The notes beneath the pieces were generated by a model, which was given only the letters and a program-made list of their open reading frames with translations, made no database searches and was not told where the DNA came from. A stretch of DNA of 64,000 nt from JACQAP01 sp035548375 (GTDB lineage: Bacteria; Pseudomonadota; Gammaproteobacteria; Burkholderiales; JACQAP01). Each line of letters starts with the position of its first letter. The first letter of the stretch is position 1. Shown here one piece after another: positions 44,072 through 52,839 of this stretch. The position numbers were made by a program, and so were the translations under genes. The DNA lies in assembly GCA_035548375.1 (NCBI GenBank), contig DASZTG010000021.1, forward strand, positions 140,175 to 204,174. Direction: 5' to 3'.

Positions 44072-44152
44072 CTGAAGGGAGAAGGGTAAAGGGGGAAGGG
44101 CGAGAGCTCTCCGGCACGAGGCTTTTCCCCTTCACGCCTTCCCCCTTTCTCG
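44072..44152. repeat. short inverted-repeat element G (GGGAAGG type)
   Basis: A purine run GAAGGGAGAAGGGTAAAGGG at 44074-44100 is mirrored by a pyrimidine run at about 44121-44150 (CCCCTTCACGCCTTCCCCC). About 80 bp in total, between the rubrerythrin gene and the Fe-S protein gene. It resembles elements A-F in layout but is shorter. Confidence 0.6.
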
Positions 44153-44162
44153 CATTCCTACA

Positions 44163-45506
44163 ATGACCGTCCGCGAAGGTTCGCTGGAAGCGCCCACCCG
44201 GCACCCCATCGAGTGGCGCACGCAGGATTTCTACGACGAGGCGAAGACGCACGCGGAAATGCATCGCGTGTTCGATATCTGCCACGGTTGCCGGCGTTGC
44301 GTGAATCTCTGCACGGCATTTCCGACGTTGTTCGACCTCATCGACGAAGGCAAGACCGGGGAACTCGACGGAGTCGATGCCGCCGATTTCGTCAAGGTCG
44401 TCGACAAGTGCTACCTCTGCGACATGTGCTACATGTCCAAGTGCCCGTATGTCCCTCCGCATCCCTGGAACGTCGATTTCCCGCACCTGATGCTGCGCGC
44501 GAAGGCCATCAAGTTCCGCAAGGGCGAGACGACTTTTCGCGACAAGCTGCTGACGAGCACCGATGCGGTGGGCAAGCTGGCGTCGATTCCGGTGGTCGTG
44601 CAGGTCGTCAATTCCGTGAACAAGGCGCCGGCAGCCCGCAAGGTCATGCAGTCGGCGCTGGGCATCCACAAGGACAGGATCCTGCCGGAATACAGCAGTG
44701 CGACCTTCCGCTCGACGGCGAAAGCGAATGCGACATTTCCGCCGAGGGACGGCCAGCGCGCGCCCGGCAAGGTCGCCATCTTTTCGACCTGCTACGTCAA
44801 TTACAACGAGCCCGGCATCGGCCACGACCTGCTGAAGATCCTCGAGCACAACGAAATCCCGGCCGTCATCGTCGAGAAGGAAGCCTGTTGCGGCATGCCG
44901 AAGCTCGAGCTGGGCGACCTCGAGACCGTGGCAAAGCTCAAGGACAAGAACATTCCCGTCCTCGCGAAGCTCGCCCGCGAAGGTTATGCGATCCTGACGG
45001 CGGTACCGTCCTGTACGTTGATGTTCAAGCAGGAGTTGCCGTTGATGTTTCCCGACGATGCCGACGTGAAGCTGGTGCAGGAAGCCATGTTCGACCCGTT
45101 CGAATACCTCGCCCTGCGCAATCGCGACGGCCTGCTGAAGAAGGATTTCAAGGCGTCGCTGGGCAGAGTTTCGTATCACATCCCCTGTCACCTGCGCGTG
45201 CAGAACATGGGCCAGAAGACGCGGGAGGTGCTGGAGCTCATCCCGCAAACCGTGGTCAATACCGTTGAGCGCTGCGCGGGCCATGACGGCACCTGGGGCG
45301 TCAAGGTGGAATATTTCGCGGATTCCATGAAGATCGGCCGGCCGGTTTTCCGGCAGATGGCCTCCACTTCGCCCGACTACGTGAGCTCGGATTGTGCGAT
45401 AGCCGGGCGGCACATCCGGCAGGGTATGGATGCCGGCGAGCAGGGCGAGGGCAGGAAAGAGAAGCAGCATCCGCTGACGCTGGTGCGCATTGCATATGGC
45501 CTTTGA
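44163..45506 (+). CDS. heterodisulfide reductase-related Fe-S/CCG-domain protein
   Basis: 447 aa. Two [4Fe-4S] clusters are bound by C40/C43/C46/C50 and C83/C86/C89/C94. Two CCG domains follow (CCGMPKLELGD; PCHLRVQNMGQ with ERCAGHDGTWG), as in HdrB and GlcF. It probably carries electrons to rubrerythrin, replacing the missing rubredoxin domain (inference). No Shine-Dalgarno precedes the ATG, because element G ends just upstream. The DUF3501 gene follows after 31 bp. Confidence 0.88.
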   Translation: MTVREGSLEAPTRHPIEWRTQDFYDEAKTHAEMHRVFDICHGCRRCVNLCTAFPTLFDLIDEGKTGELDGVDAADFVKVVDKCYLCDMCYMSKCPYVPPHPWNVDFPHLMLRAKAIKFRKGETTFRDKLLTSTDAVGKLASIPVVVQVVNSVNKAPAARKVMQSALGIHKDRILPEYSSATFRSTAKANATFPPRDGQRAPGKVAIFSTCYVNYNEPGIGHDLLKILEHNEIPAVIVEKEACCGMPKLELGDLETVAKLKDKNIPVLAKLAREGYAILTAVPSCTLMFKQELPLMFPDDADVKLVQEAMFDPFEYLALRNRDGLLKKDFKASLGRVSYHIPCHLRVQNMGQKTREVLELIPQTVVNTVERCAGHDGTWGVKVEYFADSMKIGRPVFRQMASTSPDYVSSDCAIAGRHIRQGMDAGEQGEGRKEKQHPLTLVRIAYGL

Positions 45507-45537
45507 ACCCTGCGTCGCCTCGAATCCGGGATAGGAA

Positions 45538-46125
45538 ATGGGCGCGATCACCATAGAGAGCCTGATGTCGCTCGAGCAATACGCCAGGGCACGCAAGGAA
45601 TTCCGCGAGCGGGTACTGGCCCACAAGAAGCCGCGTACCGTGAGGCTGGGCGAGCATGTCACCCTGGTATTCGAGGATGAATTGACCATGCGCTACCAGA
45701 TCCAGGAGATGCTGCGGGCGGAGCGCATTTTCGAGGAAGACGGCATACGCGACGAGATCGACGCCTACAATCCGCTGGTTCCGGACGGGAGCAACTGGAA
45801 GGCGACGATGCTCATCGAATACCCCGACCTCGACGAGAGGCGAGACGCGCTCGCCCGCATGATCGGTATCGAGGATAGTGTCTGGATCCAGGTGGACGGA
45901 CAGCCGCGCCAGTACGCGATAGCGGATGAAGACCTCGACCGCGAAAACGACGTCAAGACGTCGGCGGTGCATTTCCTGCGATTCGAGCTTGCGGCCCCTG
46001 CGAAGAAAGCGCTTGGGTCCGGGGCCGCATTGGCGATGGGAATCGACCATCCGGCCTATACCGTTACGCTGGACAGGGCATCCGACGGCACTTTGCGATC
46101 GCTGCTGGGCGACCTCAAATTCTAG
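45538..46125 (+). CDS. DUF3501 family protein
   Basis: 195 aa beginning MGAITIESLMSLEQYARARK, with RLGEHVTLVFEDELTMRYQI, EMLRAERIF and NWKATMLIEYPD, the conserved DUF3501 core. The family regularly accompanies rubrerythrin and the CCG-type Fe-S protein in proteobacteria. Function unknown; no cysteine-based cofactor motif is present. AGGAA directly precedes the start. Confidence 0.9.
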   Translation: MGAITIESLMSLEQYARARKEFRERVLAHKKPRTVRLGEHVTLVFEDELTMRYQIQEMLRAERIFEEDGIRDEIDAYNPLVPDGSNWKATMLIEYPDLDERRDALARMIGIEDSVWIQVDGQPRQYAIADEDLDRENDVKTSAVHFLRFELAAPAKKALGSGAALAMGIDHPAYTVTLDRASDGTLRSLLGDLKF

Positions 46126-46221
46126 GTTCGTTTCCGCGTTTTTCCGTCTTGCCGTTACAATGATGGCGACTTTCGGGTCGCCTGTGGATTTCTCGGCGAC
46201 CCACCTTCCCGGGGAGTTGCG

Positions 46222-47427
46222 ATGCTGGAATCCCGCATGATCGGTTTACTCGAGGGGCGCCTCAAGCGTGCCGGGCTGCCCATCAACATGACGCTGTGGA
46301 ACGGGGAGACGATCCGCACCGGAGCGGATGCGCATCTCAACCTGACGGTCAAATCGCCCCAGGCATTGATGTCGCTGGCGAATCCCAGCCTGGGTGCCAT
46401 TGCGAAAGCCTACGTCGAGGGGCAACTGGATCTCGACGGGGATATTCGCGAGACCATCCGCATCGGCGAAGACCTGGTTTCCGGCGAGTCGTCGACCTAC
46501 GGCAGCCGCGCGAGCGTGTGGAAATGGTGGCGGCACACGCGGCCGGCCGATCGCAAGAACATCCAGCGCCACTACGACGTGGGCAACGATTTCTACGGGC
46601 TATGGCTGGACCGCAACCGCGTCTATTCCTGCGCCTATTTCAAGACGCCCGACGACACGCTCGATGTGGCACAGGAGCAGAAGCTCGACCACATCTGCCG
46701 CAAGCTCGACCTGAAGCCCGGCGAGCGCTTCCTCGACATCGGCTGCGGATGGGGCGGCCTCATCCTGTGGGCGGTAAGGAATTACGGCGTGCGCGCCATG
46801 GGAATCACGCTATCGGACGATCAGCATGCCTTCGCCGCGCAGCGGATCCAGGAGCTTGGCCTGCAGGATCGCTGCGAAGTGCGGCTGATGGACTATCGCG
46901 ACGTGGACGAAGCCGAGCCTTTCGACAAGATTGCCAGCGTGGGCATGTTCGAGCATGTCGGCAAGCGCAATCTCGGCGCGTATTTCGGGAAGATCTTCCG
47001 CGTGCTCAAGCCTGGCGGCATGGTCATGAACCACGGCATCACCACGAATTCGATCGAGGATGCCGAGCTGGGCAGCGGCATCGGGGATTTCGTGGACGAG
47101 TACGTCTTTCCCGGCGGCGAACTCGTGCATGTCTCGCGGGTGATCTCGGAAATGTCGACCCAGGGGCTCGAAGCCTGGGATGCCGAATGCCTCAGGCCGC
47201 ACTACGCGCGCACGCTCTGGGAATGGGTCGGCCGGCTCGAAGCGAGGCAGGAAGAGGCGCGCCGCATCGTCGGCGAAAAGCTTTACCGGATCTGGCGCAT
47301 CTATATGGCAGGCTCCGCCCACGCCTTCGATCGCGGCTGGATATCCATCTTCCAGATCCTGGGCACCAGGCCGCTCGCCAACGGCACCGTTGCCTACCCG
47401 CTCACGCGCGGGCACGTATACAAGTGA
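46222..47427 (+). CDS. cyclopropane-fatty-acyl-phospholipid synthase family methyltransferase
   Basis: 401 aa. The SAM-binding motif is FLDIGCGWGG, preceded by QRHYDVGNDFYGLWLDRNRVYSCAYF, the substrate-end signature of CFA synthases. It would transfer a methylene from SAM to unsaturated phospholipid chains at the membrane. GGGGAG is 6 bases upstream. The next gene starts within its stop codon, so the two are coupled. Confidence 0.9.
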   Translation: MLESRMIGLLEGRLKRAGLPINMTLWNGETIRTGADAHLNLTVKSPQALMSLANPSLGAIAKAYVEGQLDLDGDIRETIRIGEDLVSGESSTYGSRASVWKWWRHTRPADRKNIQRHYDVGNDFYGLWLDRNRVYSCAYFKTPDDTLDVAQEQKLDHICRKLDLKPGERFLDIGCGWGGLILWAVRNYGVRAMGITLSDDQHAFAAQRIQELGLQDRCEVRLMDYRDVDEAEPFDKIASVGMFEHVGKRNLGAYFGKIFRVLKPGGMVMNHGITTNSIEDAELGSGIGDFVDEYVFPGGELVHVSRVISEMSTQGLEAWDAECLRPHYARTLWEWVGRLEARQEEARRIVGEKLYRIWRIYMAGSAHAFDRGWISIFQILGTRPLANGTVAYPLTRGHVYK

Positions 47428-48014
47428 TCCGGCGTTGCGCCCGGCCATCGCAGGGGCGTGCCGTCTCGGCGATTCTCCTCGCGACGCTATGGATGGGGGC
47501 CTGCGGGCCTTCGACCGCACCGAACGTCAAATCCACGCAGCGCGGCATGAAGGACGACATCGGCGGCGTCCTCGAGGAAAAGAAATTCAAGGAAAGCGAC
47601 GTGACCTTGCCGCCGTACCCGGATGCGGCCCGTTTCATCGAGTTCAAGCCACGCCGTAACAGCAGTAACCATTTCTTCATCGATCGCGAGTCCGTGTCGC
47701 TCGCCGAGGACAGGGTGGTGCGATACAGCGTGGTGGTCAAGTCGGAATCCGGGGCCACGACCACCAGCTACGAAGGCTTGCGATGCAAGACCGCGGAATA
47801 CAAGGTCTACGCATTCGGGCTTCAGGGCAATCAATGGACGCCGACGGCCGACCCGCAATGGCGGCCGATCCTGAGGCTCACGCCGGACTTCCGCTTCGCG
47901 TTGTACAAGGATTATTTCTGCGATGTCGCCTCGGTCGCGGGGCGTAACGCGGAAGACCTCGTGGCGAACGTGGTCGGCAATCCGCTGAACAACGTTTCCG
48001 ACAAGAATCGCTAG
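47424..48014 (+). CDS. CNP1-like family lipoprotein
   Basis: 196 aa. The GTG start overlaps the methyltransferase stop (GTGA). A hydrophobic segment ends in WMGAC, an acceptable lipobox, so the mature protein is likely a lipoprotein. The body (DVTLPPYPDAARFIEF, VVRYSVVVKSESGA, YEGLRCKTAEYKVYAFG) matches CNP1-like proteins named after a Neisseria protein. Function unknown, outer-envelope location inferred. Confidence 0.87.
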   Translation: MIRRCARPSQGRAVSAILLATLWMGACGPSTAPNVKSTQRGMKDDIGGVLEEKKFKESDVTLPPYPDAARFIEFKPRRNSSNHFFIDRESVSLAEDRVVRYSVVVKSESGATTTSYEGLRCKTAEYKVYAFGLQGNQWTPTADPQWRPILRLTPDFRFALYKDYFCDVASVAGRNAEDLVANVVGNPLNNVSDKNR

Positions 48015-48050
48015 TCCAGGCCGGGCATCGCCGAATCGAAGTTCGCCTCC

Positions 48051-48258
48051 GCTCTGGAGAAACCAGAGCAGGACCAGGTTGTAATTCCGGCACGTCCTGC
48101 GGACTTAACCTTGTCGTTGCACGAAAAGGTTAGCCTTCATTGCAACTTGGTCTTGCTAGAGCGGCAAATTGTAGCTTTCACGTCACGCTGCTTCGCCGCA
48201 TGAGTGTCCGCTGTAACTGATTCCTGCTCTGATGAAATCAGAGCAGGACTAAGTTATC
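48051..48258. repeat. repeated hairpin motif, three to four copies
   Basis: Copy 1 at 48051-48085 (GCTCTGG-agaaa-CCAGAGC then AGGACCAGGTTGTAA) and copy 3 at 48226-48258 (GCTCTGAT-gaa-ATCAGAGC then AGGACTAAGTTATCC) share loop-variable stems with compensating base changes. A third copy of the tail is on the minus strand at 48140-48162 (AGCAAGACCAAGTTGCAA), and a weaker fourth is at about 48102-48121. The gap lies between two convergent genes, so the hairpins may end transcription both ways. Confidence 0.65.
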
Positions 48259-49356
48259 CCGGTGGATGAGCTCCGGCTCGTCGATATAGCCCAGGCGGGC
48301 CTCGATCTCGTGGCTTGGAGATTTCAGGATCCTGCGGGTTTCGGCGGAGCTGTAGTTGACGAGCCCGCGCGCGATTTCCTGCCCCTCGGGATCCAGGCAA
48401 CTGACCACTTCGCCGCGCTCGAAATCACCCGTTGCCTCGAACACGCCGATCGGAAGCAAGCTTTTGCCGTCGGTCTTCAGCGCGCGCACCGCACCGGCAT
48501 CGAGCTTGAGCTTGCCTCTCACCTGGAGATGATCGGCCATCCATTGCTTGCGGGCCGCCAGCGTCAGGGTTTCGGCAACGAGTTCGGTTCCGATCGCCTC
48601 TCCGGAAGCGAGCCGACCCAATACGTTGTTCTCGCGTCCGGACGCGATGACGGTTGCGGCACCGCTGCGCGCCGCTCGACGCGCAGCGAGTATTTTCGTC
48701 AGCATGCCGCCACTGCCGACATGGCTGCCGGCGCCGCCCGCCATCTTCTCGAGTGCGGGGTCACCGGCCTTGGCCTGGCTGACGAATTCGGCATCGGCGT
48801 GGCGCCGCGGATCGCGGGTATACAGGCCGGGCTGGTCGGTCAGGATAACGAGCACGTCCGCCTCGATGAGATTGGTGACCAGCGCAGCCAGCGTGTCGTT
48901 GTCGCCGAAGCGAATCTCGTCCGTCGCCACGGTGTCGTTTTCATTGATGACCGGAATCACGCCCAGGTCCAGCAGGGTGCGCAACGTCGAGCGGGCGTTC
49001 AGGTAGCGCTTGCGATCAGCGAGATCCTCGTGGGTCAGCAGGACTTGCGCGGCATGCAGTCCATGCTTGCGGAAGCACGATTCGTAAGCCTCGACCAGCC
49101 CCATCTGCCCGACCGCGGCGGCGGCCTGCAACTCGTGAAGGGCGTTCGGCCGGCGTTTCCAGCCCAAACGCTGCATGCCTTCGGCAACCGCCCCGCTGGA
49201 AACGAGGACGATTTCCCGGTTGCGTTTCTTGAGGTCCGCTATCTGACCTGCCCAGCGCGCCAGCGCGGCGTGGTCCAGTCCCCGGCCTTCGTTGGTGACG
49301 AGGCTGCTTCCCACCTTGACGACCAGGCGGGTGCAATCGGCAACGACTGATTTCAT
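48238..49356 (-). CDS. proB: glutamate 5-kinase
   Basis: 372 aa (E. coli ProB is 367). First enzyme of proline synthesis: phosphorylates glutamate with ATP. The amino-acid kinase domain shows RLVVKVGSSLVTNEG, VSSGAVAEGMQRLG, PVINENDTVATDEIRFGDND and GSGGMLTKI; a PUA domain fills the C-terminus (from about 280). MKSVVADCTRL is the natural start. 31 bp separate it from the obg stop, so it may be the last gene of the rplU-rpmA-obg-proB transcript. Confidence 0.96.
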   Translation of the reverse strand: MKSVVADCTRLVVKVGSSLVTNEGRGLDHAALARWAGQIADLKKRNREIVLVSSGAVAEGMQRLGWKRRPNALHELQAAAAVGQMGLVEAYESCFRKHGLHAAQVLLTHEDLADRKRYLNARSTLRTLLDLGVIPVINENDTVATDEIRFGDNDTLAALVTNLIEADVLVILTDQPGLYTRDPRRHADAEFVSQAKAGDPALEKMAGGAGSHVGSGGMLTKILAARRAARSGAATVIASGRENNVLGRLASGEAIGTELVAETLTLAARKQWMADHLQVRGKLKLDAGAVRALKTDGKSLLPIGVFEATGDFERGEVVSCLDPEGQEIARGLVNYSSAETRRILKSPSHEIEARLGYIDEPELIHRDNLVLL

Positions 49357-49387
49357 GGCTTGCGCAAGCGTGGACCGGCGACGCCGA

Positions 49388-50449
49388 TCATGCGGTCTTG
49401 TCCTCGTCAGCCGCCGCATCCGGCCTGGCATTGTGTTCGAGGTGATCCATGATCGCCAGCATGAGTCCGCGTCCTCCTTCCCCGGTGAGCGCGGAAATGA
49501 TAAAGCTTTTGCCCGGATCGGAAACCATATGCCGGTATTCATCGAGGAAAAGCCGGACGCGTTCGTCGCGCTCCTCGGCGGGGATCAGGTCGATCTTGTT
49601 GAGCACGAGCCAGCGCGGCTTCCGGTAAAGCGCTTCGTCGTACTTGCGCAATTCCTCGATGATCGCCCGTGCGTCGTTTGCGGGATGTACGTTTTCATCG
49701 AAGGGCGCGAGGTCCACCAAGTGCAGCAAGAGTCGCGTGCGTTGCAGGTGGCGCAGGAACTGGTGCCCGAGCCCGGCACCTTCCGATGCGCCCTCGATCA
49801 GGCCGGGAATGTCGGCAATGACGAAACTGCGGTTCTCGTCCACGCGCACGACGCCGAGATTCGGATGCAGGGTCGTGAACGGATAGTCTGCGACTTTCGG
49901 CCTCGCGGCGGAGACGGAGCGAATGTACGTCGACTTGCCGGCGTTGGGCATGCCAAGCAGGCCGACGTCGGCCAGGACCTTGAGCTCCAGCTTTAGCCGG
50001 CGGCTTTCGCCGGGCGTGCCTGGGGTGAACTGCCGCGGCGAGCGATTGGTGCTCGACTTGAAGTGGATGTTGCCCAGGCCGCCTTGTCCGCCTTTGGCAA
50101 GGACGGCAGTCTGGCCGTCGGTCGACAGGTCGGCGATCGGTTGCCCGGTATCGGCATCCGTCACGACCGTGCCGACCGGCATGCGCAGGGTGATGTCCTC
50201 CGCCGCCGCGCCATAGCAATCCGAGCCGCGGCCCTTTTCGCCGTTGCGGGCGCGATGGATCCTCGCATACCGGAATTCCACGAGGGTGTTGATGTTGCGA
50301 TCGGCGATTGCAAGGATGCTGCCGCCACGACCGCCGTCTCCCCCGTCGGGCCCGCCGCGCGGGATGAATTTTTCGCGCCGGAAACTCGCGATGCCGTCCC
50401 CGCCCTTGCCGGCGTGGACTTCAATGCTGGATTCGTCGACAAATTTCAT
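49388..50449 (-). CDS. obgE: Obg/CgtA GTPase
   Basis: 353 aa. Glycine-rich OBG fold at 1-158 (GKGGDGIASFRREKFIPRGG), then the G domain: G1 GMPNAGKST, G3 DIPGLIEGAS, G4 VLNKIDLIP. It is an essential GTPase involved in 50S ribosome assembly and stress signalling. The family start MKFVDE is used; the longer frame to 50521 is not. It follows rpmA after a 223-bp gap holding a terminator. Confidence 0.97.
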   Translation of the reverse strand: MKFVDESSIEVHAGKGGDGIASFRREKFIPRGGPDGGDGGRGGSILAIADRNINTLVEFRYARIHRARNGEKGRGSDCYGAAAEDITLRMPVGTVVTDADTGQPIADLSTDGQTAVLAKGGQGGLGNIHFKSSTNRSPRQFTPGTPGESRRLKLELKVLADVGLLGMPNAGKSTYIRSVSAARPKVADYPFTTLHPNLGVVRVDENRSFVIADIPGLIEGASEGAGLGHQFLRHLQRTRLLLHLVDLAPFDENVHPANDARAIIEELRKYDEALYRKPRWLVLNKIDLIPAEERDERVRLFLDEYRHMVSDPGKSFIISALTGEGGRGLMLAIMDHLEHNARPDAAADEDKTA

Positions 50450-50623
50450 GGCAGCGCTGTAAAAAATCTCGGGAATGATCGGAACGCCACTCTTCCGGCG
50501 CCCCGGGCGATCGGACGGCATTCAGCCTGACGGATCACATGGACCGGGCGCAAGCACAACACGCAACGCGGCCTGTTTCGTTGGAGACCAACTATTTACG
50601 CAGCGCATGGTCGTGTCGAAAAC

Positions 50624-50653
50624 AAAAAAGCCCTACCGATGCCGATAGGGCTT
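50624..50653 (-). terminator. intrinsic terminator of rplU-rpmA
   Basis: Read on the minus strand, the arms AGCCCTA and TAGGGCT enclose TCGGCATCGG and are followed by six T. It lies 20 bp after the rpmA stop. Part of the transcription may read through to obg. Confidence 0.85.
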
Positions 50654-50672
50654 CTGGCTGAACGCGAAAAAC

Positions 50673-50930
50673 CTAGGCCGGCAGTACGCTCACGGTTTTT
50701 TTCCTGGCCGGGCCACGGGTGGTGAAGGCAACCGTCCCGTTTACCTTCGCGAACAACGTGTGGTCCTTACCCATGCCCACGTTCTCACCCGGATGCACCT
50801 GGGTGCCGCGCTGGCGCACGATGATGCTCCCAGCCGAAATCGCTTCGCCGCCGTAACGCTTCACGCCGAGTCGCTTGGATTGGGAGTCGCGGCCGTTTCG
50901 TGAGCTGCCGCCAGCTTTTTTGTGTGCCAT
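50673..50930 (-). CDS. rpmA: 50S ribosomal protein L27
   Basis: 85 aa. The N-terminus MAHKKAGGSSRNGRDSQSKR is the invariant L27 tail that reaches the peptidyl-transferase centre; RQRGTQVHPGENVGMGKDHT follows. 10 bp separate it from rplU upstream. Confidence 0.98.
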   Translation of the reverse strand: MAHKKAGGSSRNGRDSQSKRLGVKRYGGEAISAGSIIVRQRGTQVHPGENVGMGKDHTLFAKVNGTVAFTTRGPARKKTVSVLPA

Positions 50931-50940
50931 GGTGGATTCC

Positions 50941-51249
50941 TTATGCCGATATCGTGCCGATCTGCAGTTCGGTGTAGTTCTGGCGATGTCCGCCGTGACG
51001 CTGGTAGTGCTTGCGACGGCGCATCTTGAAGATGGTCACCTTGTCGTGCCGGCCATGGCCTACCACCGTTGCCTGGACCTTTGCGCCCGCGACGAGCGGC
51101 TTGCCGATCGACACATTGTCGCCGTCCGCGACCATCAGAACATCCACCGCGACCTCGCTGCCGACGTCCGCAGATAACTGTTCTACCTTGATTTTTTCGC
51201 CTGAAGCGACCCGGTACTGCTTGCCGCCGCTCTTGATGACCGCATACAT
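50941..51249 (-). CDS. rplU: 50S ribosomal protein L21
   Basis: 102 aa. MYAVIKSGGKQYRV and GHGRHDKVTIFKMRRRKHYQ are the L21 signatures; the latter binds 23S rRNA. First gene of the rplU-rpmA operon, with a good promoter 40-68 bp upstream. Confidence 0.98.
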   Translation of the reverse strand: MYAVIKSGGKQYRVASGEKIKVEQLSADVGSEVAVDVLMVADGDNVSIGKPLVAGAKVQATVVGHGRHDKVTIFKMRRRKHYQRHGGHRQNYTELQIGTISA

Positions 51250-51288
51250 GGTGTGGACCCTCGGGAACGCTTTTGAGGAAAGCCGCGC

Positions 51289-51317
51289 ATACTACAAAAA
51301 AAGAAGGGCTTAGTAAA
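51289..51317 (-). promoter_or_regulatory. predicted rplU promoter
   Basis: On the minus strand TTTACT (51312-51317) and TAGTAT (51289-51294) are spaced by 17 bp. The predicted start lies about 33 bases before the rplU ATG. Confidence 0.5.
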
Positions 51318-51466
51318 GCCAAAATGCGCGACGCATCCGACTGGGTGCCTGAGCGGCCGCCAGCCGGTTTATCATTGCACGGAACGTTTCTTGACACGCC
51401 CTCTACGCAATTTCTACCATCGCGGACCTTGCTTTCCGCCTGGTCTCATCGCCCCAATTCCCCTTC

Positions 51467-52435
51467 GTGACTCCGGAACACACCAACACGCTGATCGCCC
51501 AGGATCTGAAGCAGGTCGATAACGTAATTCGCGCACGCCTGGATTCCAATGTCGTACTGATTCGCGAGGTCGCCAACTACATAATTGGCGGCGGCGGCAA
51601 ACGCCTCAGGCCGGCGCTGGTCATTCTTTCTGCGGGCGCCTGCGGCTATTCGGGCCGCCACCACCATCAACTGGCGGCGGTCGTCGAGTTCATTCATACC
51701 GCGACCTTGCTGCATGACGACGTAGTCGACGATTCCAACATGCGCCGCGGCAAGGCGACCGCCAACTCCGCGTTCGGCAATGCTGCGGCCGTGCTGGTAG
51801 GGGATTTCCTCTATTCCCGTGCCTTCCAGATGATGGTGGAAATCCAGAACATGCGCGTGATGGAAGTGCTGGCCGAGGCCACCAACACGATTGCGGAGGG
51901 CGAGGTCATGCAGTTGATGCATGTCCACAACGCCGACGTGAACGAGGAAGACTACTTGCGCGTGATTCGTGCCAAGACCGCGAAGCTGTTCGAAGCCGCG
52001 GGGCGACTCGGCGCGATCATCGCCGGCGTTCCCGAAGCGCAGGAGACAGCGCTTGCCCGATACGGGATGCACCTGGGCACCGCGTTCCAGCTGATCGACG
52101 ACATCCTCGACTATTCAGGCGACCTTGCGCAGACGGGCAAGAATCTCGGCGACGACCTCGCTGAAGGCAAGACGACGCTTCCCATCATCCACGCCATGCG
52201 CCACGGAGATGCCCGGCAGGCGGATATCATACGCAAGGCGCTGGTAGACGGCGGACTGGATGATTTCGGGCTGGTCGTGGAAGCCATGAAGCAAACGGGC
52301 GCGCTCGACTACACGCGCTCGCAGGCCGAGTCTTCCGCGCGCGCGGCGCGGGATGCGGTTGCCATGCTTCCAGATTCAAAATACAAGGAGAGTTTGCTAG
52401 AATTGGCGACCTTTGCGGTGACCCGCAAGTATTGA
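51467..52435 (+). CDS. ispB: octaprenyl diphosphate synthase
   Basis: 322 aa trans-prenyltransferase. First aspartate-rich motif LLHDDVVDDS (about residues 82-91), second FQLIDDILDYSG (about 208), substrate motif GGGGKRLRPAL. It makes the polyprenyl side chain of ubiquinone. The GTG start has no strong Shine-Dalgarno. It is divergent from rplU, the standard arrangement in beta- and gammaproteobacteria. Confidence 0.95.
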   Translation: MTPEHTNTLIAQDLKQVDNVIRARLDSNVVLIREVANYIIGGGGKRLRPALVILSAGACGYSGRHHHQLAAVVEFIHTATLLHDDVVDDSNMRRGKATANSAFGNAAAVLVGDFLYSRAFQMMVEIQNMRVMEVLAEATNTIAEGEVMQLMHVHNADVNEEDYLRVIRAKTAKLFEAAGRLGAIIAGVPEAQETALARYGMHLGTAFQLIDDILDYSGDLAQTGKNLGDDLAEGKTTLPIIHAMRHGDARQADIIRKALVDGGLDDFGLVVEAMKQTGALDYTRSQAESSARAARDAVAMLPDSKYKESLLELATFAVTRKY

Positions 52436-52445
52436 AACTCGCCGT

Positions 52446-52523
<78 letters not shown>

Positions 52524-52550
52524 TCAAAACGTTCGCGCTGCGGAGTTTGC

Positions 52551-52817
52551 GTGGCCAAATTCCTCCTCGTCATCGCCGTCTTCATCGTGGTCTATCTGTT
52601 GTTGCGCAACCACGCGCGCCGCCAGGGCGCCGGCGCCAATCCCGCCGCCGCAGATCGTACTTCGAATTCCGGCTCCTCCAGGCACGGCGAAGACATGGTG
52701 AGGTGCAGCGTCTGCGGCGTGCACCTGCCGACCAGCGAAGCCGTTACCTCGCAGGGCGACTTCTTCTGCAGCAGGGAACACCTGCAACTCGCTGACCGGG
52801 ATCGCGCGCAACGCTAG
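52551..52817 (+). CDS. PP0621-like zinc-finger membrane protein
   Basis: 88 aa. One N-terminal membrane helix (LLVIAVFIVVYLLL), a disordered linker, and a C-terminal CSVCGVHLPTSEAV...FFCSREH metal site (CxxC plus Cys and His). This is the PP0621 family, regularly found before pilS in betaproteobacteria. GTG start with CGGAG 5 bases upstream. Function unknown. Confidence 0.85.
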   Translation: MAKFLLVIAVFIVVYLLLRNHARRQGAGANPAAADRTSNSGSSRHGEDMVRCSVCGVHLPTSEAVTSQGDFFCSREHLQLADRDRAQR

Positions 52818-52839
52818 CTCTGCGTCGTCGACGCAACCC

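Noticed and set aside
48102..48162. AAC...GTT pairs considered as an integron attC site
   Set aside because: Core sites do not fit RYYYAAC/GTTRRRY well and no integrase is present.
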